Shown here piece by piece: positions 19,087-29,362 of a stretch of DNA of 64,000 nt; position 1 is the stretch's first letter, and every line of letters starts with the position of its first letter. Origin of the DNA: Verrucosispora sp. NA02020 (GTDB lineage: Bacteria; Actinomycetota; Actinomycetes; Mycobacteriales; Micromonosporaceae); the NCBI RefSeq assembly GCF_013364215.1, contig NZ_CP054923.1, positions 62,001-126,000 on the forward strand, written 5' to 3'. The notes below the pieces were generated by a model. The model was not told where the DNA came from. It saw only the letters and a list, made by a program, of their open reading frames with translations, and did not search any database. A program made the translations under genes and the position numbers.

Positions 19087-20588
19087 ACGCACCCCTGCGC
19101 CGGGTCGGCGTCGTCGTCATCGTCCTGTTCGCCCTGCTCTTCGCGAACCTGAACTGGATCCAGGCGTACAAGGCCGACGAGTACCGCACCAGCGACTACA
19201 ACGGCCGGGTCCAGGTCGCCGAGTACGAGCGCCGTCGCGGCAACATCGAGGCGGGCGGCACCGCACTGGCGGTCAGCAAGGAGACCGAGGGCGAGCTGAG
19301 GTTCCTGCGGACCTATCCGGGCGGGGCGAAGTACGCCCACGTGCTCGGCTACAAGCCGGTCAACCTCGGCGACACCGGGATCGAGCGCTCCGAGAACGAC
19401 TTCCTCGCCGGCACCAGCGACCAGCTCATCGCCAACCGGATCAAGGACATGTTCACCGGCGACCGCACCGCCGGCGGAAACGTGCTGCTCACCCTCTCCA
19501 AGGGGGCCCAGGACGTCGCGTACGACCAGTTGCGCAACAACAACCGGGGGGTGAAGAAGGGCGCGGCGATCGCCATCGACCCGAAGACCGGGGCGGTGCA
19601 GGCACTGGTCTCCATGCCCAGCTTCGACCCGAACCCGCTGGCCAGCCACAACACCAGCGAGGCGACCAAGGCGTACAACGAGCTGGAGCAGGACCCGCAG
19701 CGTCCGCTGCGCAACCGCGCGCTGGCCGAGGTGCTGCCGCCGGGCTCCACGTTCAAGATGGTGGTGGCCGCCGCCGCGCTGGAGAACGGGATCGGCAAGG
19801 ACACGAACATCCCGGCCGGCCCCAGCTACACCCCGCCCACCTCCGGCGAGGCGATCACCAACGCGGTGCCGTCGATCTGCCCGCAGTCGCAGGTCACGCT
19901 GATGAAGGCGGTCACCGACTCCTGCAACACCGGCTTCGCCAAGCTCGGTGTGCAGCTCGGCCCGGACGTGATCAAGGAGAAGGCCCGGCAGTTCGGCTTC
20001 GAGCAGGAGGACCTGACCGTCGGCCGGCTCGGCGAGGGCGGCCAGTCGGTGGCGGCCAGCCGTACCGGCGACATGCTGAACCCCGACGGCGGGGCCGACC
20101 CGGCGGCGCTGGCCCAGTCCTCCATCGGGCAGCGCGACGTGCGGATGAGCCCTCTGGAGGGGGCGTTGATCGCCGCGGCGGTCGCCAACCAGGGCAGCCA
20201 GATGCGGCCCTACCTGGTACGCCAGCTCCTCGGGCCGGACCGCACCACCGTCTACGACCCCGCCCAGCCGCGTGAACTGCGCCGGCCGGTCAGCCGTGAG
20301 GTCGCCGCCGACCTGCGGGACATGATGGTCAGCGTGGTCGAGAACGGCACCGCCCGCTCGGCACAGATCAACGGCTACACCGTGGGCGGCAAGACGGGCA
20401 CCGCCCAGTCGGCGCCGGACCGGCCCGACCACGGCTGGTTCATCGGTTTCGCCATCGACTCCAACGGGGAACCGGTCTCGGCGGTCTGCGTGCTGCTCGA
20501 AGAGGCCGGCAGCGGCGGCAGCGCAGAGGCGGCCCGGATCTCCGGGCAGATCATGCGCGCCGTCATCGCCGACCGTGGGGGGCGTTGA
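19083..20588 (+). CDS. pbpA: PbpA, class B penicillin-binding protein (transpeptidase)
   Basis: 501 aa. An N-terminal membrane anchor (~8-25, VGVVVIVLFALLFANL), a dimerisation/pedestal region, then the transpeptidase domain. The three active-site motifs are Ser222 in STFK, Ser280 in SCN and KTG at 437 (GGKTGTAQSA). It cross-links peptidoglycan made by the RodA/FtsW-type partner. In mycobacteria PbpA is needed for septation and is regulated by PknB. GTG 19083 overlaps the rodA stop. pknA begins 2 bases after its end. Confidence 0.95.
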   Translation: MNAPLRRVGVVVIVLFALLFANLNWIQAYKADEYRTSDYNGRVQVAEYERRRGNIEAGGTALAVSKETEGELRFLRTYPGGAKYAHVLGYKPVNLGDTGIERSENDFLAGTSDQLIANRIKDMFTGDRTAGGNVLLTLSKGAQDVAYDQLRNNNRGVKKGAAIAIDPKTGAVQALVSMPSFDPNPLASHNTSEATKAYNELEQDPQRPLRNRALAEVLPPGSTFKMVVAAAALENGIGKDTNIPAGPSYTPPTSGEAITNAVPSICPQSQVTLMKAVTDSCNTGFAKLGVQLGPDVIKEKARQFGFEQEDLTVGRLGEGGQSVAASRTGDMLNPDGGADPAALAQSSIGQRDVRMSPLEGALIAAAVANQGSQMRPYLVRQLLGPDRTTVYDPAQPRELRRPVSREVAADLRDMMVSVVENGTARSAQINGYTVGGKTGTAQSAPDRPDHGWFIGFAIDSNGEPVSAVCVLLEEAGSGGSAEAARISGQIMRAVIADRGGR

Positions 20589-20589
20589 C

Positions 20590-22005
20590 ATGCTCAGTCC
20601 GGGAGTTCAGCTCGGTAACCGCTACCGTCTCGACGAACGCATCGCCAGCGGCGGCATGGGCGACGTCTGGCGCGGCCTGGACCAGGTGCTCGGCCGTACG
20701 GTCGCGGTGAAGAGCCTGCTCCCGGCGTTGATGGACGAGCCCGGTTTCGCCGAGCGGTTCCGTGGCGAGGCTCGCACCATGGCGACGATCAACCATCCGG
20801 GTGTGGTCGACGTCTACGACTTCGGCAACGACCAGCAGATCGCCTTCCTGGTGATGGAGTACGTGGAGGGCGACCCGCTCTCCGCCACGCTGAGCCGGGT
20901 CGGTCGACTCACCCCGGCCCGGACGATGGCGTTGGTGGCGCAGGCCGCCGACGCGCTGCACGCGGCCCACCTCAAGGGGATCGTGCACCGGGACGTGAAG
21001 CCCGGCAACCTGCTGGTCCGGCCGAACGGCACGCTGGTGCTGACCGACTTCGGCATCGCCCGCTCGGAACTCGTCGGCCAGCTCACCGCCGCCGGTTCGG
21101 TGCTCGGCACCGCCTCGTACATCTCGCCCGAGCAGGCCACCGGTCAGGTCGCCACCCCCGCCTCGGACGTGTACGCCCTCGGCGTCGTCGCGTACCAGTG
21201 TCTCGCCGGACGCCGTCCCTTCGAGGGCGACAACCCGCTCGACATCGCCATGCGACACGTGCGGGAGACCCCGCGACAGTTGCCGTCCGACATCCCGCCG
21301 CAGGTCTGCGCCCTGGTGGAGCGGGCCATGGCGAAGGACCCGAAGGACCGCTGGCAGAGCGCCGCCGCGCTGGCCGGGGTGGCCCGGCAGCTCAAGACGG
21401 CACTGTCCCAGCAGGCGCGGGCGGGTGGGCAGAAGGCCAACCCGATCTCGGCCGCTCCCGCCTCACCGGCTCCGGGGCGCGCCCAGGTGCCGACGCCGCA
21501 GCCGCCGCGTCCTCCGGCGGCACCGCACTCGACACCTCCCGGCCGCCCACCGGCTGTGAACCACCGGCCGCCGATGGCGGCCCGTCACCCGGCGGCGCAA
21601 CCGCTCCGTCCCACGACCGTCGCTCCGGCCGTCCCGGCGATGCCGGCTGGCCGACCGATGCCACCACCCAACAACTATCAGCGTGCCGCCGCCACCCCGC
21701 CGCCCGGCTACCAGCTCCGACCCGCTCCACCACAGCAGGCGCCCGGACGGTCGCGTTCCGGAGTGCTGTTCCTGGCGGTGATGCTGGGCGTGCTGGTCCT
21801 GCTCTGTTCCGGCGTGATTTCCTACAAGGTGCGACTGAAGAACAGCGCCGACCTGCCGGTCGGGGTCTCTGTGCAAACGGTGTCGTCCGTCGTGCGTGGG
21901 TTCGACGGGCGAGACGATCCGGCCGGTACGGCGTACCGTCGACTGGATCAGCCCCGTGGAGGCAGCCACGAGACGACGACGAGCGAAGGACGACGGACGC
22001 GATGA
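20590..22005 (+). CDS. pknA: PknA, membrane Ser/Thr protein kinase
   Basis: 471 aa from ATG 20590 (MLSPGVQLGNRYRL), with GGGGGG upstream. An in-frame GTG at 20575 is an alternative. The Hanks-type kinase domain (~12-270) has the Gly-rich loop IASGGMGDVW, Lys41 in VAVKSL, catalytic Asp135 in HRDVKPGN and the DFG loop. A ~130-residue Pro/Ala-rich juxtamembrane linker and one transmembrane helix (~395-415, GVLFLAVMLGVLVLLCSGVI) follow, with a short extracytosolic tail lacking PASTA domains, as expected for PknA. It phosphorylates division and FHA proteins. It overlaps pknB by ATGA. Confidence 0.95.
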   Translation: MLSPGVQLGNRYRLDERIASGGMGDVWRGLDQVLGRTVAVKSLLPALMDEPGFAERFRGEARTMATINHPGVVDVYDFGNDQQIAFLVMEYVEGDPLSATLSRVGRLTPARTMALVAQAADALHAAHLKGIVHRDVKPGNLLVRPNGTLVLTDFGIARSELVGQLTAAGSVLGTASYISPEQATGQVATPASDVYALGVVAYQCLAGRRPFEGDNPLDIAMRHVRETPRQLPSDIPPQVCALVERAMAKDPKDRWQSAAALAGVARQLKTALSQQARAGGQKANPISAAPASPAPGRAQVPTPQPPRPPAAPHSTPPGRPPAVNHRPPMAARHPAAQPLRPTTVAPAVPAMPAGRPMPPPNNYQRAAATPPPGYQLRPAPPQQAPGRSRSGVLFLAVMLGVLVLLCSGVISYKVRLKNSADLPVGVSVQTVSSVVRGFDGRDDPAGTAYRRLDQPRGGSHETTTSEGRRTR

Positions 22006-23858
22006 CAGCGCAGGCCCGCCTGCTCGGTGGCAGGTACCAGGTCGGCGAGCTGCTCGGTTATGGCGGCATGGCCGAGGTGCATCGTGGTCGCGACCTGAGG
22101 CTCGGTCGGGACGTGGCGATCAAGATGCTCCGGACCGACCTGGCCCGGGACGCCACCTTCCAGATGCGGTTCCGTCGGGAGGCGCAGAACGCCGCCTCGC
22201 TCAACCACCCGGCCATCGTCGCGGTCTACGACACGGGTGAGGAACAGGCGCCGACCGGCGAGACCCTTCCGTTCATCGTGATGGAGTTCGTCAACGGGCG
22301 CACCCTCAAGGAGGTGCTCGGCGCCGAGGGCCGGCTACAGCCCCGGCGGGCGCTGGAGATCTCCGCCGACATCTGTGCGGCGCTGGACTTCAGCCACCGG
22401 CACGGCATCATCCACCGCGACATCAAGCCCGGCAACGTGATGCTCACCCAGACCGGCCAGGTCAAGGTGATGGACTTCGGCATCGCCCGGGCTCTGGCCA
22501 GCGGTGCCACCACGATGACGCAGACCAGCGCGGTCATCGGCACCGCGCAGTACCTCTCCCCGGAGCAGGCGCGCGGCGAGGCCGTGGACGCCCGCTCCGA
22601 CGTGTACGCGGCCGGCTGCGTCCTCTTCGAGCTGGTCTGCGGCCACCCGCCGTTCGTCGGCGACAGTCCGGTCAGCGTCGCGTACCAACACGTCCGGGAG
22701 ACCCCGCCGACGCCGAGCGACCTGAACCCGGACGTCAACCCGGCGGTCGACGCGATCGTGCTCAAGGCGCTCTCCAAGAACCCGCTCAACCGTTACCAGA
22801 GCGCCGGCGAGATGCGTGCCGACATGCTTCGGGCGGCGGCCGGTCGTCCGGTGATGGCGACGCCGGTGATGCGCGAGGACGAGACCGTCGCCATGGCCCC
22901 GTCCTCGGGCTACTCGTCGGGTGGGGCAGGTGGTGCCACCCAGACGCGGCAGATCCCCGCCCGGGTCGGCGACCCGCGCCAGCGGCGCGCCTCGTCCTGG
23001 CTGATCGCCATGTTCGCCGCGCTCGGCGTGCTCGCGGTGATCGCGCTGGTCGCCGCGCTGCTGTTGAACCAGCGCGATGACGAGGACACTCCGGTGCCCA
23101 CCCTCACCGGGCTCACGCAGCAGGACGCATTCGCCCAGATCGAGCAGAACGGCCTCACCGCGGCGCTCGGCGACCCCGTCCTCTCCTCCGACTGCAAGAA
23201 GGGCGCCGTGGTCAGCCAGACCCCGGCCGCCGGCGAGCGAGTGCAGCCGAACAGCACGGTGACCGTGCAGATCTGCGACGGGAAGCCCGTGGTGACCATC
23301 CCGGCCGTGGTCGGTGGCACCCAGGAGTTCGCCGAGCAGCAGCTCAAGGAACTGAAGCTCGACGTGGACGTCAAGGAGGACAACAACGCCGCGCCCGAGG
23401 GCCAGGTGTTGGCGATCGATCCGGGCGTGGGCGAGCGGGTGGAGGAGGGGAGCAAGGTCACTCTCACCGTCTCCAAGGGCAACGTGGTCCGGGTGCCGGA
23501 CGTCGCGAACCTCACCGAGGACGAGGCGCGTAAGAGGCTGCGGGACGCGGGCTTCGAGGTCCGGGTCGAGCTCGGTCGTGAGGTGCCTGCGGACCAGGCC
23601 GGACGGGTGCTCGACCAGAACCCGAACGCCAACACCCAGCGCACCAAGGGCAGCAGGGTGACGATCACGATCTCCGTCGAGGAGGAGGTGGAGGACCCGG
23701 ACCCGCCGACGCCGACGCCGCCGACCGGGTCTCCGAGCACCCCGCCCCCCGACGAGGACGACGGTGGTGGCGGCAACGGTAACGGTGGCGGCAGCGGTGG
23801 TGGCGGTCAGGTCATGCCGAGTCCGGGCTTCCCGCCGTTCCGGTTCCCCGGCGAGTGA
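22002..23858 (+). CDS. pknB: PknB, PASTA-domain Ser/Thr protein kinase
   Basis: 618 aa. The kinase domain (~13-275) shows the loop LGYGGMAEVH, Lys41 (VAIKML), Asp140 (HRDIKPGN), DFGIARA and an activation loop with neighbouring threonines (GATTMTQTSAVIGT) suited to autophosphorylation. A transmembrane helix lies at ~329-352. Outside are three PASTA modules (starting VPTLTGLTQQ, TIPAVVGGTQ, RVPDVANLTE), fewer than the four of M. tuberculosis PknB, then a Pro/Gly-rich tail. It senses muropeptide/lipid II and controls wall growth. It ends coupled to the next gene by GTGA. Confidence 0.97.
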   Translation: MTAQARLLGGRYQVGELLGYGGMAEVHRGRDLRLGRDVAIKMLRTDLARDATFQMRFRREAQNAASLNHPAIVAVYDTGEEQAPTGETLPFIVMEFVNGRTLKEVLGAEGRLQPRRALEISADICAALDFSHRHGIIHRDIKPGNVMLTQTGQVKVMDFGIARALASGATTMTQTSAVIGTAQYLSPEQARGEAVDARSDVYAAGCVLFELVCGHPPFVGDSPVSVAYQHVRETPPTPSDLNPDVNPAVDAIVLKALSKNPLNRYQSAGEMRADMLRAAAGRPVMATPVMREDETVAMAPSSGYSSGGAGGATQTRQIPARVGDPRQRRASSWLIAMFAALGVLAVIALVAALLLNQRDDEDTPVPTLTGLTQQDAFAQIEQNGLTAALGDPVLSSDCKKGAVVSQTPAAGERVQPNSTVTVQICDGKPVVTIPAVVGGTQEFAEQQLKELKLDVDVKEDNNAAPEGQVLAIDPGVGERVEEGSKVTLTVSKGNVVRVPDVANLTEDEARKRLRDAGFEVRVELGREVPADQAGRVLDQNPNANTQRTKGSRVTITISVEEEVEDPDPPTPTPPTGSPSTPPPDEDDGGGGNGNGGGSGGGGQVMPSPGFPPFRFPGE

Positions 23859-24547
23859 CCGAACCGGCCCCGGCCGGTGTCCCGGTGCGGTGGCGACGCC
23901 GCCTGATCCGGGTCGCCGTGCTCCTCGCGGTCGCGCTGCTGCTGGTGAGCGTGCCGTGGTTCTGGACGACGGTGTCCGCGCGCGGACACGTCCACACCGA
24001 GGCCGACGCGCCGAGCGTCGACGTGGTGATCGTCCTGGGCACGGCGGTGACCGAGAACGGGCAGCGACCCGGCATCCGGCTCGCCGGACGCCTGGAGACC
24101 GCCGCTGAGCTGGTACACAGCGGGCGGGCCCGGGTGGTGCTGGTGTCGGGTGACGGTGGCGGGACGTCCGGGGACGAGCCGGCGGCGATGGCCGCGCACC
24201 TGACCGGGCCGCTCGGTGTTGACCCGCAGCGCGTCGTCACGGATCCGCACGGCCTGGACACGTACGACACCTGCCTGCGGGCACGGGACGTCTACGGAAT
24301 CGAGCGGGCCCTGATCGTCACGCAGTCCTACCACCTGGACCGGGCCGTGACGCTCTGCCGACATCTCGGCATCGACACCGACGGGGTCACCGCCCGCTGC
24401 ACCGGCTGCGGATCGAGCCTGCTGGCGCAGAAGGCGGCCCGTGACTACCTGGCCAGCGGCAAGGCGGTCCTGGACGCGGTTCGCCACCGACCGCCTGCGG
24501 TCAGCTCGCCCGCCGACCCGAGCGTCACGGACGCGCTGCGTCGATGA
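23855..24547 (+). CDS. SanA/YdcF/ElyC-family (DUF218) membrane protein
   Basis: 230 aa from GTG 23855, overlapping the pknB stop. A basic N-terminus and one transmembrane helix (~20-40) are followed by an extracytosolic DUF218 domain: DVVIVLGTAVTENGQRPGIR, ARVVLVSGDGG, GLDTYDTCLRARD and ALIVTQSYHLDRA. E. coli relatives (SanA, ElyC) affect envelope barrier function and peptidoglycan precursor recycling, but the biochemical activity is not firmly known. Position at the end of the kinase/PBP operon fits a wall role. Confidence 0.85.
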   Translation: MTEPAPAGVPVRWRRRLIRVAVLLAVALLLVSVPWFWTTVSARGHVHTEADAPSVDVVIVLGTAVTENGQRPGIRLAGRLETAAELVHSGRARVVLVSGDGGGTSGDEPAAMAAHLTGPLGVDPQRVVTDPHGLDTYDTCLRARDVYGIERALIVTQSYHLDRAVTLCRHLGIDTDGVTARCTGCGSSLLAQKAARDYLASGKAVLDAVRHRPPAVSSPADPSVTDALRR

Positions 24548-24682
24548 CCGCTCCGGTGATCCGACGGGCGGGTGGCCGCTTCGGCCGATCCGGGCGCTGG
24601 GCCACCCGGCACGGCGGAGGCCGCCGGTCGGTGACCGCTTCGCTGTACCGGTGACGGACCGGCGTCAGGCGGCGGCTCGGCG

Positions 24683-25333
24683 TCAGGTGGTGGCGAAGGC
24701 GGCGCGGCGGCGGGTGTCGACCTCGGCGGCCAGCGCGGGGGCACGGTCCAGCGCCTCCCGGTAGCCGCAGCCGGCCAGCCAGTTCGCCAGCATCAGGTGG
24801 CCGCCCTCGGTGAGCACCGACTCCGGGTGGAACTGCACACCCTCGACGGGCAGCGTCCGGTGCCGCATCGCCATCACCACGCCGGACTCCGTCCGGCCGG
24901 TGACCTCCAGCTCCTCCGGCAGCGTCTCGGGCAGGACGGCGAGCGAGTGGTAGCGGGTCGCCGTGAACGGGTCGGGCAGACCGGCGAGTACGCCGACCGA
25001 GTCGTGGCGTACCTCCGAGGTCTTGCCGTGCAGCAGTTCGGGTGCGCGGGCGACGGTGGCGCCGTACGCCTCGCCGATCGCCTGGTGACCGAGGCAGACG
25101 CCGAAGATCGGAATCTCGCCCGCGTACCGGCGGATCACGGCGAGGCAGATGCCGGCCCGGTCGGGGCTGCCCGGTCCCGGTGAGAGCAGGATGCCGTCGG
25201 CACCGACCCGTCCCACCTCCGCCACGTCCATCTCGTCGTTGCGCCGTACCTCGCACTCGACGCCGAGCTGGCCGAGATACTGCACCAGGTTGAAGACGAA
25301 CGAGTCGTAGTTGTCGATCACCAGGACGCGCAT
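24683..25333 (-). CDS. Glutamine amidotransferase, anthranilate/ADC synthase component II
   Basis: 216 aa, class I glutamine amidotransferase. It starts MRVLVIDNYDSFVFNLV, then GILLSPGPGSP, the nucleophile Cys in FGVCLGHQAIGE (~83), and the His/Glu pair in GVQFHPESVLT (~170). It hydrolyses glutamine and passes ammonia to TrpE or PabB. Neither partner is adjacent, so TrpG and PabA cannot be separated. An in-frame GTG at 25342 overlapping the previous stop is an alternative start. It is last gene of the DUF881-sortase operon, a position I recall for this gene in other actinomycetes. Confidence 0.9.
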   Translation of the reverse strand: MRVLVIDNYDSFVFNLVQYLGQLGVECEVRRNDEMDVAEVGRVGADGILLSPGPGSPDRAGICLAVIRRYAGEIPIFGVCLGHQAIGEAYGATVARAPELLHGKTSEVRHDSVGVLAGLPDPFTATRYHSLAVLPETLPEELEVTGRTESGVVMAMRHRTLPVEGVQFHPESVLTEGGHLMLANWLAGCGYREALDRAPALAAEVDTRRRAAFATT

Positions 25334-25338
25334 CGGCC

Positions 25339-25638
25339 TCACTCGTCTTCGTCCGGCGGCGGGGTGTTGTTCCGGTCGGTGTCGTACGGCAGGTCGTGCT
25401 CGTCGCCCGGCGGGGCGTCGGAGGGGTCCCCACCGGGCACCACGTCACCGCCGGGTACCCCGGGACCGTCGTCCTGCTGGGTCACCTGGACGTCCTCTCC
25501 GGTGAACGGGAGGTGTGGCCCGGCCCAGGGGAACACCACGTACCAGAGCAGCGCCACCGCGGTGGTGGCGAGCAGCAGACTGCCGACGAGTTTGCCGGGC
25601 ACCCCGAAGGGCAGCTTGCGCCAGATCCAGGCGTACAT
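25339..25638 (-). CDS. Small membrane protein downstream of sortase
   Basis: 99 aa. The N-terminal region has one transmembrane helix (~18-40, LVGSLLLATTAVALLWYVVF) with aromatic flanks, then a ~55-residue acidic, Pro/Gly/Asp-rich outer tail (QQDDGPG, PPPDEDE). It lies between the class E sortase (2-bp gap) and the amidotransferase (GTGA overlap), so it is part of the same operon. There is no LAXTG-type signal, so it is not an obvious sortase substrate. Function unknown. Confidence 0.75.
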   Translation of the reverse strand: MYAWIWRKLPFGVPGKLVGSLLLATTAVALLWYVVFPWAGPHLPFTGEDVQVTQQDDGPGVPGGDVVPGGDPSDAPPGDEHDLPYDTDRNNTPPPDEDE

Positions 25639-25640
25639 GG

Positions 25641-27965
25641 TCAGGCTCCCAGCTCCGCCGGGCGCCCCTCGGCCTTCGGCTGCGTACGGGTCAACTCGGC
25701 GTGGACGATCAACCGCTCGTAGTTGTCGAACTTGGGGTTGCAGGTGGTCAGCGTCAGCATCCGTTTGGACGGCCGGACCCCCGGCCGCCCCGGCACGGGC
25801 GCGACCACCTCCACCTGGGACGGCTTCACGATGTGGTTCTCGGTGACCTGGTAGACGTACCAGTCGTCGCGGCCCTCGACCACGATGGCGTCACCGTCGC
25901 GCAGCTCGTCCAGTCGCCAGAAGGTGGCCCGGTTGCGGTGCCCGGCCACGGAGAAGTTGCCGACCTGACCGGGCAGGGCGCTGTCCGGGTAGTGGCCCGG
26001 CGCGTACCGGATGTCCTCCTGGCGGACACCCTCGACGACGATCCACTCCTTCTCGAACTTCGGAATGTAGAGCCCGGCGATCGGCTTGCCGTTGACCGGC
26101 GGTTTCGGGGACGCGGACGCCGAGGCGCTGGCCGAGGGAGCCACCGTCGGGTCGCCCTCGGGCCCCCACGCCTGCGCGAGCTGCTGGCTCAGCTCGCCCT
26201 GGTGCGCGTCGACGATCGCCGACTTGCCCCAGATCTCGTATCCGGCGAAGAGGAGCACCACCAGGCCGAACGTGATCAGCAGTTCGCCGCTGAAGCGCAG
26301 ACTGGTGCGGACCCGGGACCACGCGGACGGCCGGGTCAGCTCGGAGTAGACGCTCTTGTAGCCCTCGTCGGTCTGGTGCGGCCGGAGCTGCACCACCCGG
26401 TCGCCGCGTCGCGGCTTGGGTGCCTCGGCCCCCTTGTCGGCACCGTCAGCCGGGTCGTCGGTCTTCGGCGGCCGGGGTACGGCTCCCATCAGGGCGGTGG
26501 AGTCCATCGCGGGCGGGGTGCTCGGCCGGGTGCCGGTGATCGCCGGGATGAGGGCGGTGGCGCCCGGGTCGGCCGGTCGCCCGCCGTCCGGGCGGGAACC
26601 GCCGGACGCCCCGCCGGGCGGCGACAACGCCGGGGTGGTGCCGGTCGGCGACGTCGGGCCGCCGCGCGTCGGCGAGGAGGGGGTGCCTCCCGTCGGTGGT
26701 GGCGTGGAAGCTCCCCCGGTCGGCGACGACGTGGGCGGACCGCTGGTCGGGGAGGTGGCGGAGCGGGCCGGGCCGCCGATCGCCGGCATCAGCGCCGTCG
26801 GCCCCTCACCCGCCCAGCCATGCTCGGTGGGCTGCCCCGAGGCTGAGGCGTCGCGGCCGTCCCGGTTTCCCGCCCGCCATGCTGCGGGCGGCGGCGGGCC
26901 GGCGGGCTGAGACGTCGGGTGCTGCCCCGCCGGGTGCTGCCCCGCCGGGTGCTGCCCCGCCGGGTGCGGTGACGTCGGGTGCTGCGGGGCGGCGGGCTGC
27001 GGGCGGGTGGGCTGCGCCGCCGGGTACGGCGATGCCGGGTGCTGCGGAGCCTGGTGCTGCGGGCGGGTGGGCTCCGACGGCGGAAGCTGCCCGGGCTGCG
27101 TACCGTGCCGCGCCTGCGCCGGGTCGAGACCGTGCCGGGCGTACGGCGACTGTCCCGGTCCGACAGGTGGGGTCTGGGTCGGTGGGTGACCGGGCTGGGG
27201 TGTGGCCGGTCGCACCGGGCCGGCATCCGACCGGGGTGGGCCGGCCCCTGGCGGGACGGAACCGCTTCCCGAAGGGGCCAGGCTGGGTACGTCCGGGTGC
27301 GTGGATCTGGGGCCTTGTGGCGGTGACCCGGCATCGGGCGGGGTCGGGGCGGCGGGACGCCGAGCCTCGAAGGCCCCGCGCCACGGGGTCGGACCGACGG
27401 GGATGTCCGGTTCGCCGGAGGGCAGGGGCACGCCGTTCCACTGACCGGCGCCGGTCGGGCTCTGCCGTCGAGCGGTTCCGCCGACCGGCGGCACGTTCGG
27501 CGACGGGCCCCACTGCCCCGGCGTCCGCTCCTGGCTCGGCGTCCGGTCCTGCCCCGGCGTCCGGTCCTGCCCCGGCGTCCGGTCCTGCCCCGGTGCGGCA
27601 TCCCAGCGGCCGGGTGCTCCGGAGCCACCCTGGCCGGTTGGTGTGCCGAAGCGAGGACCCGGTCCGCTCTCCGGCGGGGCGGAGGTGTCCCAGCGGCCGG
27701 GCGTGCTGTTCCACCGACCGGCCGGGCCGGTGTTCTCCGCGGAGCGGGTGTCGCCCGTCTCGGACGGCCGGGTGCCGGGTGGGACCGGCGGACGGCGCTC
27801 GGGCCCGACCGACGATCGGGTGTCTGGCGTGGCGGCGCGACGGCTGTCGGGCGTGGCCCGGGGGCGGCTGTCGGGCGTGGCCGGGTCGGGCCGCTCGACC
27901 TTCGGCAGGAAGGCGGTGGATTCGTCGGCCTGGTCGCGGTGCCGGCCGTCGGGGTGCGTGCTCAC
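25641..27965 (-). CDS. Class E sortase with very long disordered N-terminus
   Basis: 774 aa from GTG 27965; GAGGTGA lies 7 bp upstream, overlapping the DUF881 stop. Residues ~1-540 are Pro/Gly/Thr/Ser-rich and repetitive, with GQDRTP-type units near 125 and tandem AGQHP units near 380. One transmembrane helix lies near 570-595 ([19 protein letters not shown]). The sortase beta-barrel (~630-760) has His676 (VAGHRNR), Cys742 (TLTTCNP) and Arg751 (NYERLIV). Class E enzymes anchor LAXTG proteins in Streptomyces, but no such substrate gene is visible here. The cytosolic tail is far longer than usual. Confidence 0.92.
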   Translation of the reverse strand: MSTHPDGRHRDQADESTAFLPKVERPDPATPDSRPRATPDSRRAATPDTRSSVGPERRPPVPPGTRPSETGDTRSAENTGPAGRWNSTPGRWDTSAPPESGPGPRFGTPTGQGGSGAPGRWDAAPGQDRTPGQDRTPGQDRTPSQERTPGQWGPSPNVPPVGGTARRQSPTGAGQWNGVPLPSGEPDIPVGPTPWRGAFEARRPAAPTPPDAGSPPQGPRSTHPDVPSLAPSGSGSVPPGAGPPRSDAGPVRPATPQPGHPPTQTPPVGPGQSPYARHGLDPAQARHGTQPGQLPPSEPTRPQHQAPQHPASPYPAAQPTRPQPAAPQHPTSPHPAGQHPAGQHPAGQHPTSQPAGPPPPAAWRAGNRDGRDASASGQPTEHGWAGEGPTALMPAIGGPARSATSPTSGPPTSSPTGGASTPPPTGGTPSSPTRGGPTSPTGTTPALSPPGGASGGSRPDGGRPADPGATALIPAITGTRPSTPPAMDSTALMGAVPRPPKTDDPADGADKGAEAPKPRRGDRVVQLRPHQTDEGYKSVYSELTRPSAWSRVRTSLRFSGELLITFGLVVLLFAGYEIWGKSAIVDAHQGELSQQLAQAWGPEGDPTVAPSASASASASPKPPVNGKPIAGLYIPKFEKEWIVVEGVRQEDIRYAPGHYPDSALPGQVGNFSVAGHRNRATFWRLDELRDGDAIVVEGRDDWYVYQVTENHIVKPSQVEVVAPVPGRPGVRPSKRMLTLTTCNPKFDNYERLIVHAELTRTQPKAEGRPAELGA

Positions 27966-27972
27966 TGCGTGC

Positions 27973-28773
27973 TCACCTCGGCACCGTCGCCGATCGCAGG
28001 GTGGTCGAGTCCTCGAACGCGGGCACGGTGACGGGGCCGGGAAGCTCCTGGTAGCCGAGCTGGTAGTTGTCGACCGCGTCCCTGAACCACCGGACTCCCT
28101 CGGAAGCGGCGAGGGCCTGCCGCAGTGCGGCGGGGTCGCCAATCGCTACGATCTTGAACGGAGGGGAGTACACCCGGCCGTGCAACAGCAGGGTGTTACC
28201 CACGCAGCGTACCGCGCTGGTCGCCAGGACGCGGACGTTCATGATTGACATGGCCTCGGCGCCACCGGCCCACAACGCGTTCACCACGGCCTGGACGTCA
28301 CCCTGGTGCACGACAAGATCGTCGTTGGTGGCCCCTTCGGGCAGGTTGTTGAGCCGGGGCGCGTCGTCGAGCACGACGGTCATTCCCGAGCCGGTCAACT
28401 CCGTGAAACCGGCGGTGCCGAGGCTGGCGGTGCCGCGTTCCTGCTGCTCCTTGATCGGCCCGTCCGAGTCGGCGAGGTCGGCCGTACGGCTCTCGACCTC
28501 CTTGCGCAGCGTCGCGGCGCGCTCCTCGTTCGCCGCCACCTGGGTGCGGCGGTCCTCGATCAGCTCGGTGAGCTGCGGGCGTCGGTCCTCACGCAGGTTC
28601 GTGCCGCCCGCCGTGGTGGCGGTGGTGGTGAAGAGCAGGCCGGCCGCGGCGGCGATCAGCGGTACGCCGATCGACCAGCCCGGACGGCGCTGGCGGGGCC
28701 GGCGGGGCAGCAACCCGGCGACGAGTCGTCGCAGCGCCTTCTGCCACGACGCTGCGCCGGACGTGTACTCCAC
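27973..28773 (-). CDS. DUF881-family membrane protein
   Basis: 266 aa from GTG 28773. An Arg-rich N-terminus is followed by a transmembrane helix (~33-52, [19 protein letters not shown]), a coiled-coil-like segment (~60-110, [20 protein letters not shown]) and the conserved DUF881 domain (~125-250: [43 protein letters not shown]). It resembles YlxX/YlxW-type proteins near division genes, of unknown biochemistry. It is first gene of the leftward operon and divergent from crgA. Confidence 0.88.
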   Translation of the reverse strand: MEYTSGAASWQKALRRLVAGLLPRRPRQRRPGWSIGVPLIAAAAGLLFTTTATTAGGTNLREDRRPQLTELIEDRRTQVAANEERAATLRKEVESRTADLADSDGPIKEQQERGTASLGTAGFTELTGSGMTVVLDDAPRLNNLPEGATNDDLVVHQGDVQAVVNALWAGGAEAMSIMNVRVLATSAVRCVGNTLLLHGRVYSPPFKIVAIGDPAALRQALAASEGVRWFRDAVDNYQLGYQELPGPVTVPAFEDSTTLRSATVPR

Positions 28774-28994
28774 GGCCGTTCCCCCTTGTCCTCCGGCTCC
28801 GGCACCCGAGGGTGCGGCGGAGCGACAGTCGCCCGCCCGTCCGATTCCGGGATGCCGGGCATCGGTCTGGCCTCATTCGTGGATTGGACGGGCCTTCCGG
28901 ACTACGCTAGCTGTCGAACATTATTGGCCATGGACCGTCGCCCTCGCGCCCGGTTGTCAGGCCGGACGAGGTCGTAACCCCTCTGGAGAGCGTC

Positions 28995-29258
28995 GTGCCC
29001 AAGTCTCAGGTCCGCAAGAAGAAGGTGTACACCCCGCCCACGGACGTGCGCCCGACGACGACATCGGCGTCCCGCAAGCCGAGCCCGGTCTGGCTGCCCG
29101 CCACGGCCGTGTCGCTGATCGCCTTCGGCATCGCGTGGCTGGTGGTCTACTACCTGTCCGAGCAGGAGTACCCGGTCATGGAGCTCGGGTACTGGAACCT
29201 CGCGATCGGCTTCGGCGCGATGGTCGCCTCGCTGATCCTGCTCTCCCGCTGGCGCTGA
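28995..29258 (+). CDS. crgA: CrgA, cell-division regulator
   Basis: 87 aa from GTG 28995. The basic N-terminus MPKSQVRKKKVYTPP and two transmembrane helices (~33-53 and ~66-84) with the turn SEQEYPVMELGYWN match CrgA. In Streptomyces it inhibits FtsZ ring formation before sporulation. In mycobacteria it recruits FtsI and stabilises the divisome with CwsA. It sits near the kinase/PBP operon as in other actinomycetes. A hairpin terminator is not evident after it. Confidence 0.95.
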   Translation: MPKSQVRKKKVYTPPTDVRPTTTSASRKPSPVWLPATAVSLIAFGIAWLVVYYLSEQEYPVMELGYWNLAIGFGAMVASLILLSRWR

Positions 29259-29362
29259 TTCCCTGCTCAACGGCCACCTGCGCAGGCCCCGACCGAGCGG
29301 ACTCGGCGGCGGCCTCCTAAGGTGTGCGCAGGGCGGCGTGGCCCAGGTGCGAGAAGTCTCAC

